In this document: positions 1 to 8,821 of the stretch, in pieces
How positions within the stretch are numbered: the stretch's first letter is position 1
Layout of the letters: each line of letters begins with the position of its first letter
Assembly (NCBI RefSeq): GCF_030413595.1
Contig: NZ_CP129238.1
Span: 2,976,001 to 3,040,000, forward strand
Source: Planococcus liqunii
GTDB taxonomy: Bacteria; Bacillota; Bacilli; Bacillales_A; Planococcaceae
DNA: 64,000 nucleotides
Direction: 5' to 3'
Program-made: the position numbers and the translations under genes
The notes under the pieces: model-generated
What the model was told of the DNA's origin: nothing
Databases searched by the model: none
The model's input: only the letters and a program-made list of their open reading frames with translations

Positions 1-350
1 TTCAGCATCTTTTCATGGTCTTTTACTTGAGCATAAAGCAGAATCGGAATGACTCCAAAAATAGCAAAGTCATATATAACTAAAAAAATAAATGTATTGT
101 GTCTTAATATTATATCCAGCATAAAAATTAGCATCATCGTACTGACAAAAGGAATCCACTTGAATACTTTGCTATTATCTATTCTCCAAAAAAGGTTATA
201 TATGATCGATAAGCATACGATGATTAAAGTTACAATAAACAGGATGATGGTGCTGTAATCTTGAAAAACCCCAAGAACTGGTTTCAATAATGTGAAACTC
301 CATAAATAAAATATAAGTAAAAATTCATTTATATTTTTTTTAATCTCCAC
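1..350 (-). CDS. N-terminal part of a polytopic membrane protein, probable Wzy/O-antigen polymerase (runs off window)
   Basis: A reading frame starts at GTG (350-348), overlaps the 3' end of the upstream glycosyltransferase gene by 11 bases, and stays open to the window edge (116 codons). Its product is strongly hydrophobic with at least three predicted membrane segments separated by short charged turns. Its position at the downstream end of a polysaccharide operon that otherwise lacks a polymerase suggests a Wzy-type polymerase or a related EPS membrane protein. The hydrophobicity and overlap are seen directly; the polymerase role is inference from context. The C-terminal part lies outside the window. 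Confidence 0.6.
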   Translation of the reverse strand, partial: MEIKKNINEFLLIFYLWSFTLLKPVLGVFQDYSTIILFIVTLIIVCLSIIYNLFWRIDNSKVFKWIPFVSTMMLIFMLDIILRHNTFIFLVIYDFAIFGVIPILLYAQVKDHEKML

Positions 351-1269
351 GATGAGCAACACTTCCTAATAAAAATCTTATATAGGAAAAGAAATATTGA
401 ATAATTTTGCGAGTAAAATTCATAGGACTCCAGAAAACGAAACGCATGTATACTTTCATCGCTTTTGTTACATAGCCTTTACTAATATGATCCCAAAAAA
501 CAGGTACATAATGTTTTGTGTAAAGTTCTTTCTTAAATCCAGGGGTTTTAAAGTCAATTTCTTTTATAATTTGCTCGAATTGATTAAAAAATTTAAGCTT
601 TAATTCTTCTAGCTCATTACCATGCAAATGATTTTCTCCTTCATTGACGCCAGTTACAACAAGACATTCCTGATTCCTTCCTAACTTGAATACTTTAAGA
701 AATCTTAATAAAAATTCGTAATCTTGATGTCTTCTATAAGATTCTGTGAATCCATTTATTGCTTGAATAGCATCTTTGTAAAACATAAGAGTAGAGGTGG
801 TTGGCGAGAATTCCATTAATAATATAGCCTTTGACAAGTCTCCTTCCTGCGGAGGAGGAACTTCTTTTCCTCTAGTAATTCTTCCACAGCACACTCCTTG
901 TATAGTTGGGTTCTCCATCAAATAGTAGACATCTTTTTCAATCTTTTCTGGTAAATAATAATCGTCATCGTCCAAATAACTGATAATAGTACCGCGGCTA
1001 TTCTTGACTCCGGTATTTCTGGCTGCTGCTCCATTTTTATTTTTATTATGCTTTACATAAACCACATTCTCGTTAAGCGTATATTGAGACATTAATTGTT
1101 CTGTTTCTAACCGAGCTTCTGTACTTGGATTGTTATCATCAACTACTACAACCTCAATATGTGGATAGGTTTGAGATAACGCTGATTCAATGGACCGTTT
1201 TAATTTTTCTGGCCTTCCATAGGTTGGAATTACAATACTAACTAGGACATTGTTTATTGGTACTTCCAT
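340..1269 (-). CDS. Glycosyltransferase family 2
   Basis: This 309-aa protein has the GT-A fold signature of GT2 enzymes: an N-terminal VSIVIPTYGR segment, a VVVVDDNN nucleotide-binding Asp motif, and a SYLDDDDYYLPEK stretch that supplies the DXD metal/UDP-sugar site. It probably transfers one sugar to the lipid-linked repeat unit on the cytoplasmic face. The ATG at 1269 is chosen because an AGGAGGTGG ribosome site precedes it by 5-8 bases; an in-frame GTG three codons earlier overlaps that site. The 5' end overlaps the preceding GT gene by 32 bases, implying translational coupling. Donor and acceptor cannot be read from the sequence. Confidence 0.88.
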   Translation of the reverse strand: MEVPINNVLVSIVIPTYGRPEKLKRSIESALSQTYPHIEVVVVDDNNPSTEARLETEQLMSQYTLNENVVYVKHNKNKNGAAARNTGVKNSRGTIISYLDDDDYYLPEKIEKDVYYLMENPTIQGVCCGRITRGKEVPPPQEGDLSKAILLMEFSPTTSTLMFYKDAIQAINGFTESYRRHQDYEFLLRFLKVFKLGRNQECLVVTGVNEGENHLHGNELEELKLKFFNQFEQIIKEIDFKTPGFKKELYTKHYVPVFWDHISKGYVTKAMKVYMRFVFWSPMNFTRKIIQYFFSYIRFLLGSVAHRGD

Positions 1270-2071
1270 CTTTACCACCTCCTAAATAATCGTTTCTTCC
1301 CTTCCACATCTCTTGAACTGCTTGAAAGAATGTAAAGGTTGAACTGTATAAACGATATTTCCTAATGGCAAACTGCAAAATAAGCAGCCATGAATACTTA
1401 TTACTTAGGGCTGTAAATATAGCTCCACGATCATAAAAGAATTTTTTATCAAAACCATTAAACCAAGTAGAGGCTCCACTAAAATCAACAGTTAGTAAAT
1501 AAGACGGATCAAAGTGTATAGCGAGATTTTTCTTCAAGCACTCAAATAAGAAGAGATGTTCTTCTCCGGACTTGTATAACAATGAACCAGAACCGAAATC
1601 TTCATTAAATTTGATGCCATGTTGTTTAATAGATTTACGCCTGAAAGTAATTTGACAAGAACTTACTCGCAACGCATTTAAATACCCTAACTTTTTTTTC
1701 TTTGCAAAGAAACTTTTTTCCGATTGACCTTTCGAGTGATACGCAAAAACTACAACATCTGCCTCGGGATTGTCTCGGTAGGCCTTCTCGATCATTCCAT
1801 TGCTTTCTTCATTATAAAAAAAATCGTCGTCGCAAATAACGCATATATCACCTAGAGCATTTTCGATAGCTAAATTGCGGCTTTTACTTAATCCTCTTTC
1901 CTGAGTTGAAATTCTTCTGAGTGTGCAATCATCCATCTGAATCTCTGATTTCTCTTCATAATCGGTTTGATTTATGAGAAGGGCATCTGATTTAATATTC
2001 GACTTTTTAACAATAGAAAAATCTTTTTGATTCATTGCTGAGATAAGAAATTCTACTTTCAATTTATCCAT
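1238..2071 (-). CDS. Glycosyltransferase family 2-like protein
   Basis: This 277-aa protein carries GT2-like features: an N-terminal FLISAMNQKD strand, a conserved QERGLSKSRNLAI segment typical of the nucleotide-sugar pocket, and a VICDDDFFYNE DXD-type motif. It is shorter and more divergent than its downstream neighbour. The ATG at 2071 follows an AAGGGG ribosome site, while the TTG one codon earlier is less well placed. It is the first gene of a three-gene unit (GT2, GT2, membrane protein) preceded by a 400-base intergenic region with direct repeats. Role: a later sugar addition in polysaccharide repeat assembly (inference). Confidence 0.8.
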   Translation of the reverse strand: MDKLKVEFLISAMNQKDFSIVKKSNIKSDALLINQTDYEEKSEIQMDDCTLRRISTQERGLSKSRNLAIENALGDICVICDDDFFYNEESNGMIEKAYRDNPEADVVVFAYHSKGQSEKSFFAKKKKLGYLNALRVSSCQITFRRKSIKQHGIKFNEDFGSGSLLYKSGEEHLFLFECLKKNLAIHFDPSYLLTVDFSGASTWFNGFDKKFFYDRGAIFTALSNKYSWLLILQFAIRKYRLYSSTFTFFQAVQEMWKGRNDYLGGGKDGSTNKQCPS

Positions 2072-2481
2072 CAAATTATCATCCCCTTCTTAAAACCTAT
2101 TTGATTTTTGAATTACAAGCGATAAAATTTATCGACTTTCGACCTAACTTTTTAATTCTGTAAAGTTTCTACAACTTCTTAAAATGTTAAAGAGCAATAG
2201 TTAAGATAGAGTTAAGAACAAAGCAAAGATATAATTTATTTAAATTGCTTTAAATATGAGCATTTTATAGGAATATTTATTTAAATCCTCATTTTAAAAA
2301 CTAAAAATTCAGATAATTAAAGTGATAATAATAGTATTGTTATATCTCATTAGCTTAAAACTTTTTCAACATGTTTTTGCTTTGGAATACAGGCTTTGGA
2401 AATTGCGCTTAGTTGACTATTTCGTACCAAGTTTCCTAGCATCAATAGTCATCACAAGTTTAGTTTACTCTTCCCTTGGTT
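2072..2481. promoter_or_regulatory. Intergenic region with GTTAAR direct repeats upstream of the GT2 operon
   Basis: No gene is visible in this AT-rich stretch of about 410 bases. On the plus strand GTTAAA occurs at 2186, GTTAAG at 2200 and GTTAAG at 2211; the last two are exactly 11 bases apart. Read on the minus strand, the direction of the downstream operon, these are TTAACA, TTAACT and TTAACT, close to the TTHACA repeat bound by PhoP-type OmpR-family regulators. The 11-base spacing puts the boxes on one face of the helix. Binding by a specific regulator is inference. Confidence 0.45.
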
Positions 2482-3648
2482 TTAATCCCTGCTAAATAAA
2501 TCTCTTGTATAAATTTTATCTTTTACTTCAAGCAAATCATCTGATATCCGATTTGCGACAATGACATCGGAAATTTTTTTAAACTCATTAAAATCCCTGA
2601 TTACTTTAGAATTAAAGAATGTATTTTCATCAAGAGTTGGCTCATAAACAATTACTTCAATTCCTTTTGCCTTTAAGCGTTTCATTACTCCTTGAATAGC
2701 AGACTGTCTGAAATTGTCTGAATCCATTTTCATGGTAAGTCGATAGATTCCAATTGTATTAGGGTTTAGCTTGCTAATCATATCAGCGATATGATCTTTT
2801 CTCGTTCTGTTTGCATCTACTATTGCTGTCATAATATTGTTGGGGACATTTTCGTAATTAGCCAATAGTTGTTTAGTATCTTTGGGTAAGCAGTATCCTC
2901 CGTAGCCAAAAGAAGGATTATTGTAATGATTACCTATTCTAGGATCCAAACCTATACCATCAATTATTTGTTTAGTATTTAAACCTCTAATTTCTGCATA
3001 AGAATCTAGTTCATTAAAAAATGCGATTCTCATCGCCAAGTAAGTATTTGCAAATAATTTAATAGCCTCCGCTTCGGTTGAACTTGTAAATAGTACATCA
3101 ATGTTTTCTTTAATTGCACCTTTCACTAATAAATCAGCGAAAATTTTAGCCCTCATAGACTGTTCTCCTACAACAATTCTTGAAGGATACAAATTATCAT
3201 ATAATGCCTTGCCTTCTCTTAAAAATTCTGGAGAAAATATAATATTTTCTGTGCTAAATTTTTCTCGTGCTTCCTCGGTAAAACCTACTGGAACTGTTGA
3301 TTTAATAATCATTAGCGCATATGGATTAATAGATAAGACTTCAGCGATGACAGATTCAACTGTTTTTGTATTAAAATAATTTTTTTCGGGATCATAATTA
3401 GTAGGGGTTGAAATGATTATATAATCGGCCTCTTGGAACGCTTTTCGATTATCGGTTGTTGCAGTTAAATTCAATTCTTTTGTGGTTAAGAATTCTTCAA
3501 TCTCCGTATCTATGATTGGAGATTTCCTATCGTTAATTATATCTACTTTTTCTTGAATAATATCAAGAGCAATTACTTCATTATGTTGAGCTAACAAGAC
3601 TGCATTAGATAAACCCACATATCCTGTTCCTACTATTGTTATTTTCAT
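2482..3648 (-). CDS. ugd: UDP-glucose 6-dehydrogenase (short, 388-aa type)
   Basis: It oxidises UDP-glucose to UDP-glucuronate with two NAD+. The N-terminal Rossmann motif GTGYVGLSN (residues 7-15), the KSTVPVGFT segment (about 116-124), the [15 protein letters not shown] segment, and the active-site Cys253 in [13 protein letters not shown] are all present. The 388-aa length and most of the sequence resemble the E. coli Ugd type rather than the longer TuaD type encoded at 44135-45514. It stands alone, with gaps of about 190 bases upstream and 410 downstream. It should supply glucuronic acid to locus 1. Because the two Ugd types differ so much, one was probably acquired horizontally (inference). 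Confidence 0.93.
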   Translation of the reverse strand: MKITIVGTGYVGLSNAVLLAQHNEVIALDIIQEKVDIINDRKSPIIDTEIEEFLTTKELNLTATTDNRKAFQEADYIIISTPTNYDPEKNYFNTKTVESVIAEVLSINPYALMIIKSTVPVGFTEEAREKFSTENIIFSPEFLREGKALYDNLYPSRIVVGEQSMRAKIFADLLVKGAIKENIDVLFTSSTEAEAIKLFANTYLAMRIAFFNELDSYAEIRGLNTKQIIDGIGLDPRIGNHYNNPSFGYGGYCLPKDTKQLLANYENVPNNIMTAIVDANRTRKDHIADMISKLNPNTIGIYRLTMKMDSDNFRQSAIQGVMKRLKAKGIEVIVYEPTLDENTFFNSKVIRDFNEFKKISDVIVANRISDDLLEVKDKIYTRDLFSRD

Positions 3649-3838
3649 AGTTTACCTCATCCTCAGATTTTCATTAAAAGAATAAACAAAACTAAATGAC
3701 AAATATATATCAATATTTAGCGTCTTTTCTTATTACGAAAAATAATACATGGTGATGACAGTGTATTTTTTTCATTATATAGGCGATTTTCATTAGTTTT
3801 TCTTTATCTCTAACGGTAAGTAACATTGAATAAATTAA

Positions 3839-4615
3839 TCATAAATAGTGTTTTTTTATCGCATTAATAGTGAAAAACATTGTATTAAAAAAAGCGTGAA
3901 AAGTATTTATTTTTTCATATTTTCTTTGTATAGACCAAACCTGTTGTATGCTTTTTAGTTTATTTTTAGAAAGTGAATTGCTACTTTTTCTATATTGTAC
4001 GAATGCTTCATTGATTCCATATGCTATAGTTCCGTTATTCATTAACTTTAACCAGGTAGCGTAGTCTTGGCCGGATCTTATTATCGGCATTTTAAAATCC
4101 CCTACGATGTTTCTATCAATAACAACCGAAGAAGTGGCAATCATTGTATTTTTCAATAGGAAATTATAATCTACTTTCTCCAGTACTCTTCTTTTATCTT
4201 TGATTAAAATATTTTCTTCATTAATCATTTCTATTGCTGTATAACAAATTCCAGCATTTTCTTTTGTCATAAGTTCTAACTGCTTGCTAATTTTTTCTGG
4301 ATACCATATATCATCGCTGTCTAAGAAAGCAATATATCTTCCCTTTGCTATCTCAAGCGCTTTATTTCTTGCAACAGCTGCGCCAGAATTACTTTGAAGG
4401 CGCAAGTAAACAATATTGTCATTATTCTCCATATAATTTTCTATTATTTGTTTTGAATTATCAGCAGAAAAATCATCTACTAAGATTATCTCAATATGTT
4501 TATAATCTTGATTATTTACAGAGTCTAAGGATTTAATGATAAACTTTTCTGAGTTGTAAATCGGTATGACTACTGACACTAACTCATTGGTGAAATTTTT
4601 GGCCAATTCCCCCAC
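3839..4615 (-). CDS. Glycosyltransferase family 2
   Basis: The 258-aa product has classic GT2 motifs: VSVVIPIYNSEKF near the N-terminus, EIILVDDFSADNS, GAAVARNKAL, and YIAFLDSDDIWYPEKI carrying the DXD motif at about residues 95-105. It presumably adds a sugar to the repeat unit of locus 1. The start is uncertain: the GTG at 4615 lies almost on top of an AGAGGAG site, so a TTG three codons downstream (4606) is equally plausible. An 86-base gap separates it from the aminotransferase gene upstream. Confidence 0.87.
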   Translation of the reverse strand: MGELAKNFTNELVSVVIPIYNSEKFIIKSLDSVNNQDYKHIEIILVDDFSADNSKQIIENYMENNDNIVYLRLQSNSGAAVARNKALEIAKGRYIAFLDSDDIWYPEKISKQLELMTKENAGICYTAIEMINEENILIKDKRRVLEKVDYNFLLKNTMIATSSVVIDRNIVGDFKMPIIRSGQDYATWLKLMNNGTIAYGINEAFVQYRKSSNSLSKNKLKSIQQVWSIQRKYEKINTFHAFFNTMFFTINAIKKHYL

Positions 4616-4701
4616 ACTCCTCTGACTACACTCAAATGTTTAAGAATTTAATATTAGTTTTGTATAATGAATATAATTCATACTTAAATTCTTATAAAAC
4701 T

Positions 4702-5622
4702 TTAATAAATAGGGGTTAACCACTTAGAATATGCTTCAATTTCACCAGATACCACTTTTAGATAAATTTCTTTTATTGCTTCAGTAATACTACCTGGAAG
4801 CTCATTCCCTATACTTATTTTATCGACACTTAAAACTGGCGTAACCTCCATAGCTGATCCACATAAGAATGCTTCATCGCACATGTACAATTCTGTTCTA
4901 TCAATGTCTCTTTCTACTACTTTGATATTCAGATCATTCCTAGCTAGCTCAATAATTGTAAATCTTGTTATACTCTCTAATATCGAGGCAGTAATTGGGG
5001 GAGTAATTAGTACACCGTCTCGAATAATAAATAAACATGATCCTGGTCCTTCTGCTACCTTTCCTTGATTGTTCATAAGTAGTGCAGAATCATAACCATT
5101 TTCAATTGCTTCCATTTGAGCCATTCTACTATTGATATAATTTGCTCCTACTTTCACTTTTGGAGATATATTTTTATCACTAATTCGTTCCCAAGAACTT
5201 ATACAACATTTCAATCCTGTTTTTGAGGAATTTAGCATACGGCTCTTTGGAATAGGTGCGATAAACATATTTACTGGTCCCGTCGAATTCCATGATCCAA
5301 ATCCGTCTATAAATACAGTCTGCCTTACCGCAATATCTTCTTTATACTCATTTGCTTTAATAACCTCTATTAAAGCTGATTCCAATTCTTCAATGGAATA
5401 CTTGTCCTCCATTCGGAACATCTTCATAGAATTTTTCAATCTTCTATAATGTTCAGGTAAACGAAATGCATATAATTGCTGCATCTCTTCATTCCAATAA
5501 CATCTAATACCTTCAAACACATTGGCACCAAATTGCGCTGTTGGAGATAAAACATTTACAGTAGCATCCTCAATATGCATTACTTTCCCACCGAGCCATA
5601 AAAATCTATTTTTATTGGTCAT
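4702..5622 (-). CDS. Class IV PLP aminotransferase (branched-chain aminotransferase-like)
   Basis: The 306-aa enzyme belongs to the IlvE/D-amino-acid aminotransferase fold (fold type IV). Visible features are FGANVFEGIRCYW near residues 31-43, the predicted PLP-binding lysine near residue 157 in KVKVGANYINSRM, a phosphate-binding VAEGPGSCLF segment, and FLCGSAMEVTPV. It would transfer an amino group between a 2-oxo acid and glutamate. ATG 5622 is chosen because a TTTGGGGGA site precedes it. Its place inside a polysaccharide operon, near an HpaI-type aldolase and a fold-type III PLP enzyme, argues for a dedicated amino-acid building block rather than general Val/Leu/Ile metabolism. That specificity is inference. 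Confidence 0.82.
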   Translation of the reverse strand: MTNKNRFLWLGGKVMHIEDATVNVLSPTAQFGANVFEGIRCYWNEEMQQLYAFRLPEHYRRLKNSMKMFRMEDKYSIEELESALIEVIKANEYKEDIAVRQTVFIDGFGSWNSTGPVNMFIAPIPKSRMLNSSKTGLKCCISSWERISDKNISPKVKVGANYINSRMAQMEAIENGYDSALLMNNQGKVAEGPGSCLFIIRDGVLITPPITASILESITRFTIIELARNDLNIKVVERDIDRTELYMCDEAFLCGSAMEVTPVLSVDKISIGNELPGSITEAIKEIYLKVVSGEIEAYSKWLTPIY

Positions 5623-5675
5623 TTCGTTTCCCCCAAAGATATTCGACATCTTTTTCTAGTTGATTTTGAAAGTTA

Positions 5676-6377
5676 TTAAACTGTTTTATGTTTGTTTCTT
5701 TCTAATGAACGAGCTTTTATTTCTACCGCTTCTTGAGCTTTTGATGCTATTTCCTCTTCAGGAACAGAAGCGCTTTCCTCATCTTTGATTTCGTATATGT
5801 TCTTCATCACAAAAATATTCTGTATAGTCAGAATAATTATCTTGATATCTATTAAAATACCATACTTCTTAAATAAATCGATATAACGATTGTCAAAATT
5901 AATTTTTTCATCCCATTCTAATTCGTTTCTTCCACTTACTTGAGCTAATCCTGTGATTCCAGGCAAAACATTAAATCTATTTTTATAATGCCCATTTAAA
6001 TCTTCATAATTTCCAAGTTCATATGATACTGGAGGTCTGGGGCCGACTACCGACATATCTCCTTTTAACACATTGAATAGTTGAGGAAGTTCATCTAAGC
6101 TTGTGCGCCTCAAGAAATTGCCAACTTTGGTCACTCTAAAGTCATTATGATAATTAAATAAACCTGTGCCCATACTTTCAGCATTTTCAACCATCGTTCT
6201 AAATTTATACATAGTAAACAATGCACCCTTTTTAGATAACCTACCTTGTTTAAAGATTACAGATCCTTTTGTATCTAATTTTATAGCTATGGGTATTATT
6301 ATAAAAAAAGGTAAGAGTACAATTATGCCTACAGATGAAATTACAATATCCATTAACCTCTTTAGTAAGAATTTCAA
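5676..6377 (-). CDS. Undecaprenyl-phosphate sugar-1-phosphate transferase (priming enzyme)
   Basis: This 233-aa protein is a small monotopic phosphoglycosyltransferase (bacterial sugar transferase family). It has one N-terminal hydrophobic helix (about 8-30), then YKFRTMVENAE, LRRTSLDELPQLFNVLKGDMSVVGPRPP with the catalytic Asp-Glu pair, and GITGLAQVSGRNE. It should start repeat-unit synthesis by moving sugar-1-phosphate to undecaprenyl phosphate. Translation most likely starts at TTG 6377 after a GGAGGA site. A Glu/Ala/Lys-rich tail of about 40 residues extends past the usual family end. A second priming enzyme (58681-59274) serves locus 2. Confidence 0.92.
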   Translation of the reverse strand: MKFLLKRLMDIVISSVGIIVLLPFFIIIPIAIKLDTKGSVIFKQGRLSKKGALFTMYKFRTMVENAESMGTGLFNYHNDFRVTKVGNFLRRTSLDELPQLFNVLKGDMSVVGPRPPVSYELGNYEDLNGHYKNRFNVLPGITGLAQVSGRNELEWDEKINFDNRYIDLFKKYGILIDIKIIILTIQNIFVMKNIYEIKDEESASVPEEEIASKAQEAVEIKARSLERNKHKTV

Positions 6378-6400
6378 AACTATTCCTCCGTTAAAGTAGT

Positions 6401-7642
6401 TTAGAATTCATAAGTTCTAAAGACATCATCAAATGTTTCTCTGTGTTTAATTATCTCTATAGAATTGGTCTCTTCGTTATAATCTACTACAGCGAAATTA
6501 GGTAAAATAAAAGGAGGCTTTAACACTACCGAATAAGATCCAACATTCTCAAAAACCATATAATCTCCTACAGACATTTCACCAGTATACCCTCTATAAA
6601 GGTAGTCAGATTCTATACATGTGTAGCCGCCTAAATCTATGTCTTCATACATCCGTAATTTATCTTCATTTTCAACATTATGATATGCTTTTACAGGTGG
6701 ATTTTTTTTATTAAGCGTCGGATTAATGTTATAGATACTCCCAGCTAATGTTGCCATTTTTTTGCCTCTTATATCTTTGATATTGATAACCTTTGCCGCA
6801 AATTTCATAGCATCTCCCACCAAAGCACTTCCGGGTTCAATAATTAATTTAGGCTGCTTAGAAAATTCCATGTCTTCGAAGAAATCCCTAAACTGGGTTG
6901 CTACGACCTCGGCATAATCTTCATAAGAAGGAATATCAAAGTCAAACTGCTCTTTTAATGATGGAGCCATCTTACCAAATAGCCCTCCACCCACGCTTAT
7001 AAATTTAGGTGGCTCATTAAAGTACTTACTAATCAAGTTAAGCATTCTCTCAGGTCTACCTGTCCACGTTTCTATATATCTGGAGGCAAAGTGGCAATGT
7101 AACCCCGTTAGTTCAATATTATTGATGTCGTTAATTAAATTAATTACATCAACAAAATCTTCGGATTCAACATCAAAACCGAACCTGGATTTCACCCCAT
7201 CATTAATGTCGAAGTTGCATCTAAGACCAACAGAAAGTAGATTCTCTGGATATTTAGAGGCTATAATTTTAATGATTTCCAGTTCATAATGAGAATCTAC
7301 GTTTACTATTCCACCATCTAGCAATAATTTCTCAACAGCACTTGGATTCTTATACGGACCGTTATAATAAATATTTTGTGATTCTACCCCTATCTTCAAA
7401 GCAATTTGATACTCCATATCAGAAACCACTTCTGCAAAGCCACCATTTTCATTTACTATCTTACATAATTTGGGTATATAATTTGTTTTGTATGAATAAG
7501 CAATATAGGTATTAGAATAAATATCTCTAAAAGCTTTTTGTAACTCTTTATAATTTTGTTCAAATTTTTTCGAGTCCAGTAAATAAAATGAATCACCATG
7601 TATATCACTAATTTCTTTTAATCTTTCAAAATCAATAATCAT
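6401..7642 (-). CDS. Fold-type III PLP-dependent decarboxylase (LysA/ornithine decarboxylase family)
   Basis: This 413-aa enzyme has the alanine-racemase-like barrel and C-terminal beta domain of diaminopimelate/ornithine decarboxylases. Lys52 in AYSYKTNY is the predicted PLP lysine. GLHCHFASR, SVGGGLFG and EPGSALVGDA form the phosphate and cofactor site, and the C-terminal CIESDYLYRG matches the Cys-containing active-site motif of the family. It probably decarboxylates an amino acid or an amino-acid conjugate. It lies 32 bases downstream of an HpaI-type aldolase gene and 24 bases upstream of the priming transferase gene, so co-transcription is likely. Substrate unknown; the SbnH enzyme of staphyloferrin B synthesis offers one precedent for a decarboxylase of this fold paired with an HpaI-type partner. 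Confidence 0.82.
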   Translation of the reverse strand: MIIDFERLKEISDIHGDSFYLLDSKKFEQNYKELQKAFRDIYSNTYIAYSYKTNYIPKLCKIVNENGGFAEVVSDMEYQIALKIGVESQNIYYNGPYKNPSAVEKLLLDGGIVNVDSHYELEIIKIIASKYPENLLSVGLRCNFDINDGVKSRFGFDVESEDFVDVINLINDINNIELTGLHCHFASRYIETWTGRPERMLNLISKYFNEPPKFISVGGGLFGKMAPSLKEQFDFDIPSYEDYAEVVATQFRDFFEDMEFSKQPKLIIEPGSALVGDAMKFAAKVINIKDIRGKKMATLAGSIYNINPTLNKKNPPVKAYHNVENEDKLRMYEDIDLGGYTCIESDYLYRGYTGEMSVGDYMVFENVGSYSVVLKPPFILPNFAVVDYNEETNSIEIIKHRETFDDVFRTYEF

Positions 7643-7673
7643 ATATTTCTATCCGCCTCCTCTTTGCATAAAG

Positions 7674-8504
7674 TTAAAAATTACTAGAAACTGGATTTAT
7701 AATACTTGAAATTTTTTCATTAATAATATTTTTATTAATAATAAAATATGAATCCGACTGACCTTCAAGAGTCGTTTCAAAATTTCTAATCTCGTTAATT
7801 CCAGAGTGAAACAAATCGTTAACATGACCTAAATGATAATCAATGGTGCTATTGCAAAAGCTTCTAGAAAGTATAACCATACTTGATCCTAGACGATAAT
7901 GTTCTGTTATTATATTTTCAGCTGGAAGAACTTTATGTCCAATCCTTGCAATGCCTCCGAACCCATAAATAATGCCTTTTCCTTTTATCTTATTGCATAG
8001 AAACTCTACAGTTCCGTTTGCTAAAAGTTCAAACATGAATTTCATACCATAGCCTAAATGGAGATCATTTAATCCGATGTGAATATAATCAATACCTTCA
8101 ATATTTAAAATTGAATCAATATTTTCCACAGCTTCTACTGTTTCTAACAGCAGACAAGTCTTTACTCTACCATCAATATAGTCGATAAAAGTTTGAACCT
8201 CTTCAGGTGTTTTGAAGAATGGCAGCATTATTATATCGGCGCCTTCTTTTATGACTTTGTTAATCTCTTCTTCTGACTCTTCATATATTGGATTAACCCT
8301 AACCAATACTTCCGACTTGTTTAGAATTTGCTTAATTCTTTTTATGTCATGTATGTTATGCCGAGAAATAACTGAATTTAAATGTCCTTGTCTTTCTTCT
8401 TTCCCATTAACTTCAAGATCAATAAAAATCCATTCAACACCGTTATTTTCGGCTATTTTCGCTATTTTTTCTTCATTGGTAATGTACATTAACTTTAATG
8501 TCAA
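7674..8504 (-). CDS. HpcH/HpaI aldolase/citrate lyase family protein
   Basis: The 276-aa product has the (beta/alpha)8 pattern of the HpaI/HpcH family: WIFIDLEVNGKEERQGH (usually D-x-E-H in the family), VLVRVNPI with the substrate-binding Arg, EGADIIMLPFFKTPEEV, LLLETVEAVENI with the metal-binding Glu, and IHIGLNDLHLGYG with the metal-binding Asp. Members condense or cleave pyruvate-type substrates; the SbnG branch makes citrate. TTG 8504 is preferred because AAAGGAGGG lies six bases upstream, whereas the GTG at 8531 has no site. It is the first gene of the aldolase/decarboxylase/priming transferase/aminotransferase string. Its function in polysaccharide synthesis is unproven. Confidence 0.8.
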   Translation of the reverse strand: MTLKLMYITNEEKIAKIAENNGVEWIFIDLEVNGKEERQGHLNSVISRHNIHDIKRIKQILNKSEVLVRVNPIYEESEEEINKVIKEGADIIMLPFFKTPEEVQTFIDYIDGRVKTCLLLETVEAVENIDSILNIEGIDYIHIGLNDLHLGYGMKFMFELLANGTVEFLCNKIKGKGIIYGFGGIARIGHKVLPAENIITEHYRLGSSMVILSRSFCNSTIDYHLGHVNDLFHSGINEIRNFETTLEGQSDSYFIINKNIINEKISSIINPVSSNF

Positions 8505-8821
8505 TAGGAACCCTCCTTTCTCGTTACTCACAAAATAGAGACCACATAATTCTCATGATTAATTTAAGCATTTCCTCCTGAATTTTTTGTGAGCTTAAAT
8601 TTTTGACTAATTAGAAGTAAAAGGCCGTATAGCTTTCAATCAACTTATTTTATAAGTCTGGTAATACATTGAGGTTAATTTTTAAAAATGTATTCCAGTT
8701 TAGTTCAATGCTCTTAATGCACACTTCACCTCTACGCCCCTATCACCCATATGTAGCATTGCAAAATAAATGTTTCCAAGCATTACATAATTCACCTTGC
8801 CTTTTTCTCTACGCATATTTT
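8505..8821. other. Intergenic region, no gene seen
   Basis: About 315 bases of AT-rich sequence separate the long CapD-type gene from the aldolase gene. No convincing reading frame, strong hairpin or clear promoter hexamers were found. It may hold the promoter of the aldolase operon. Confidence 0.4.
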
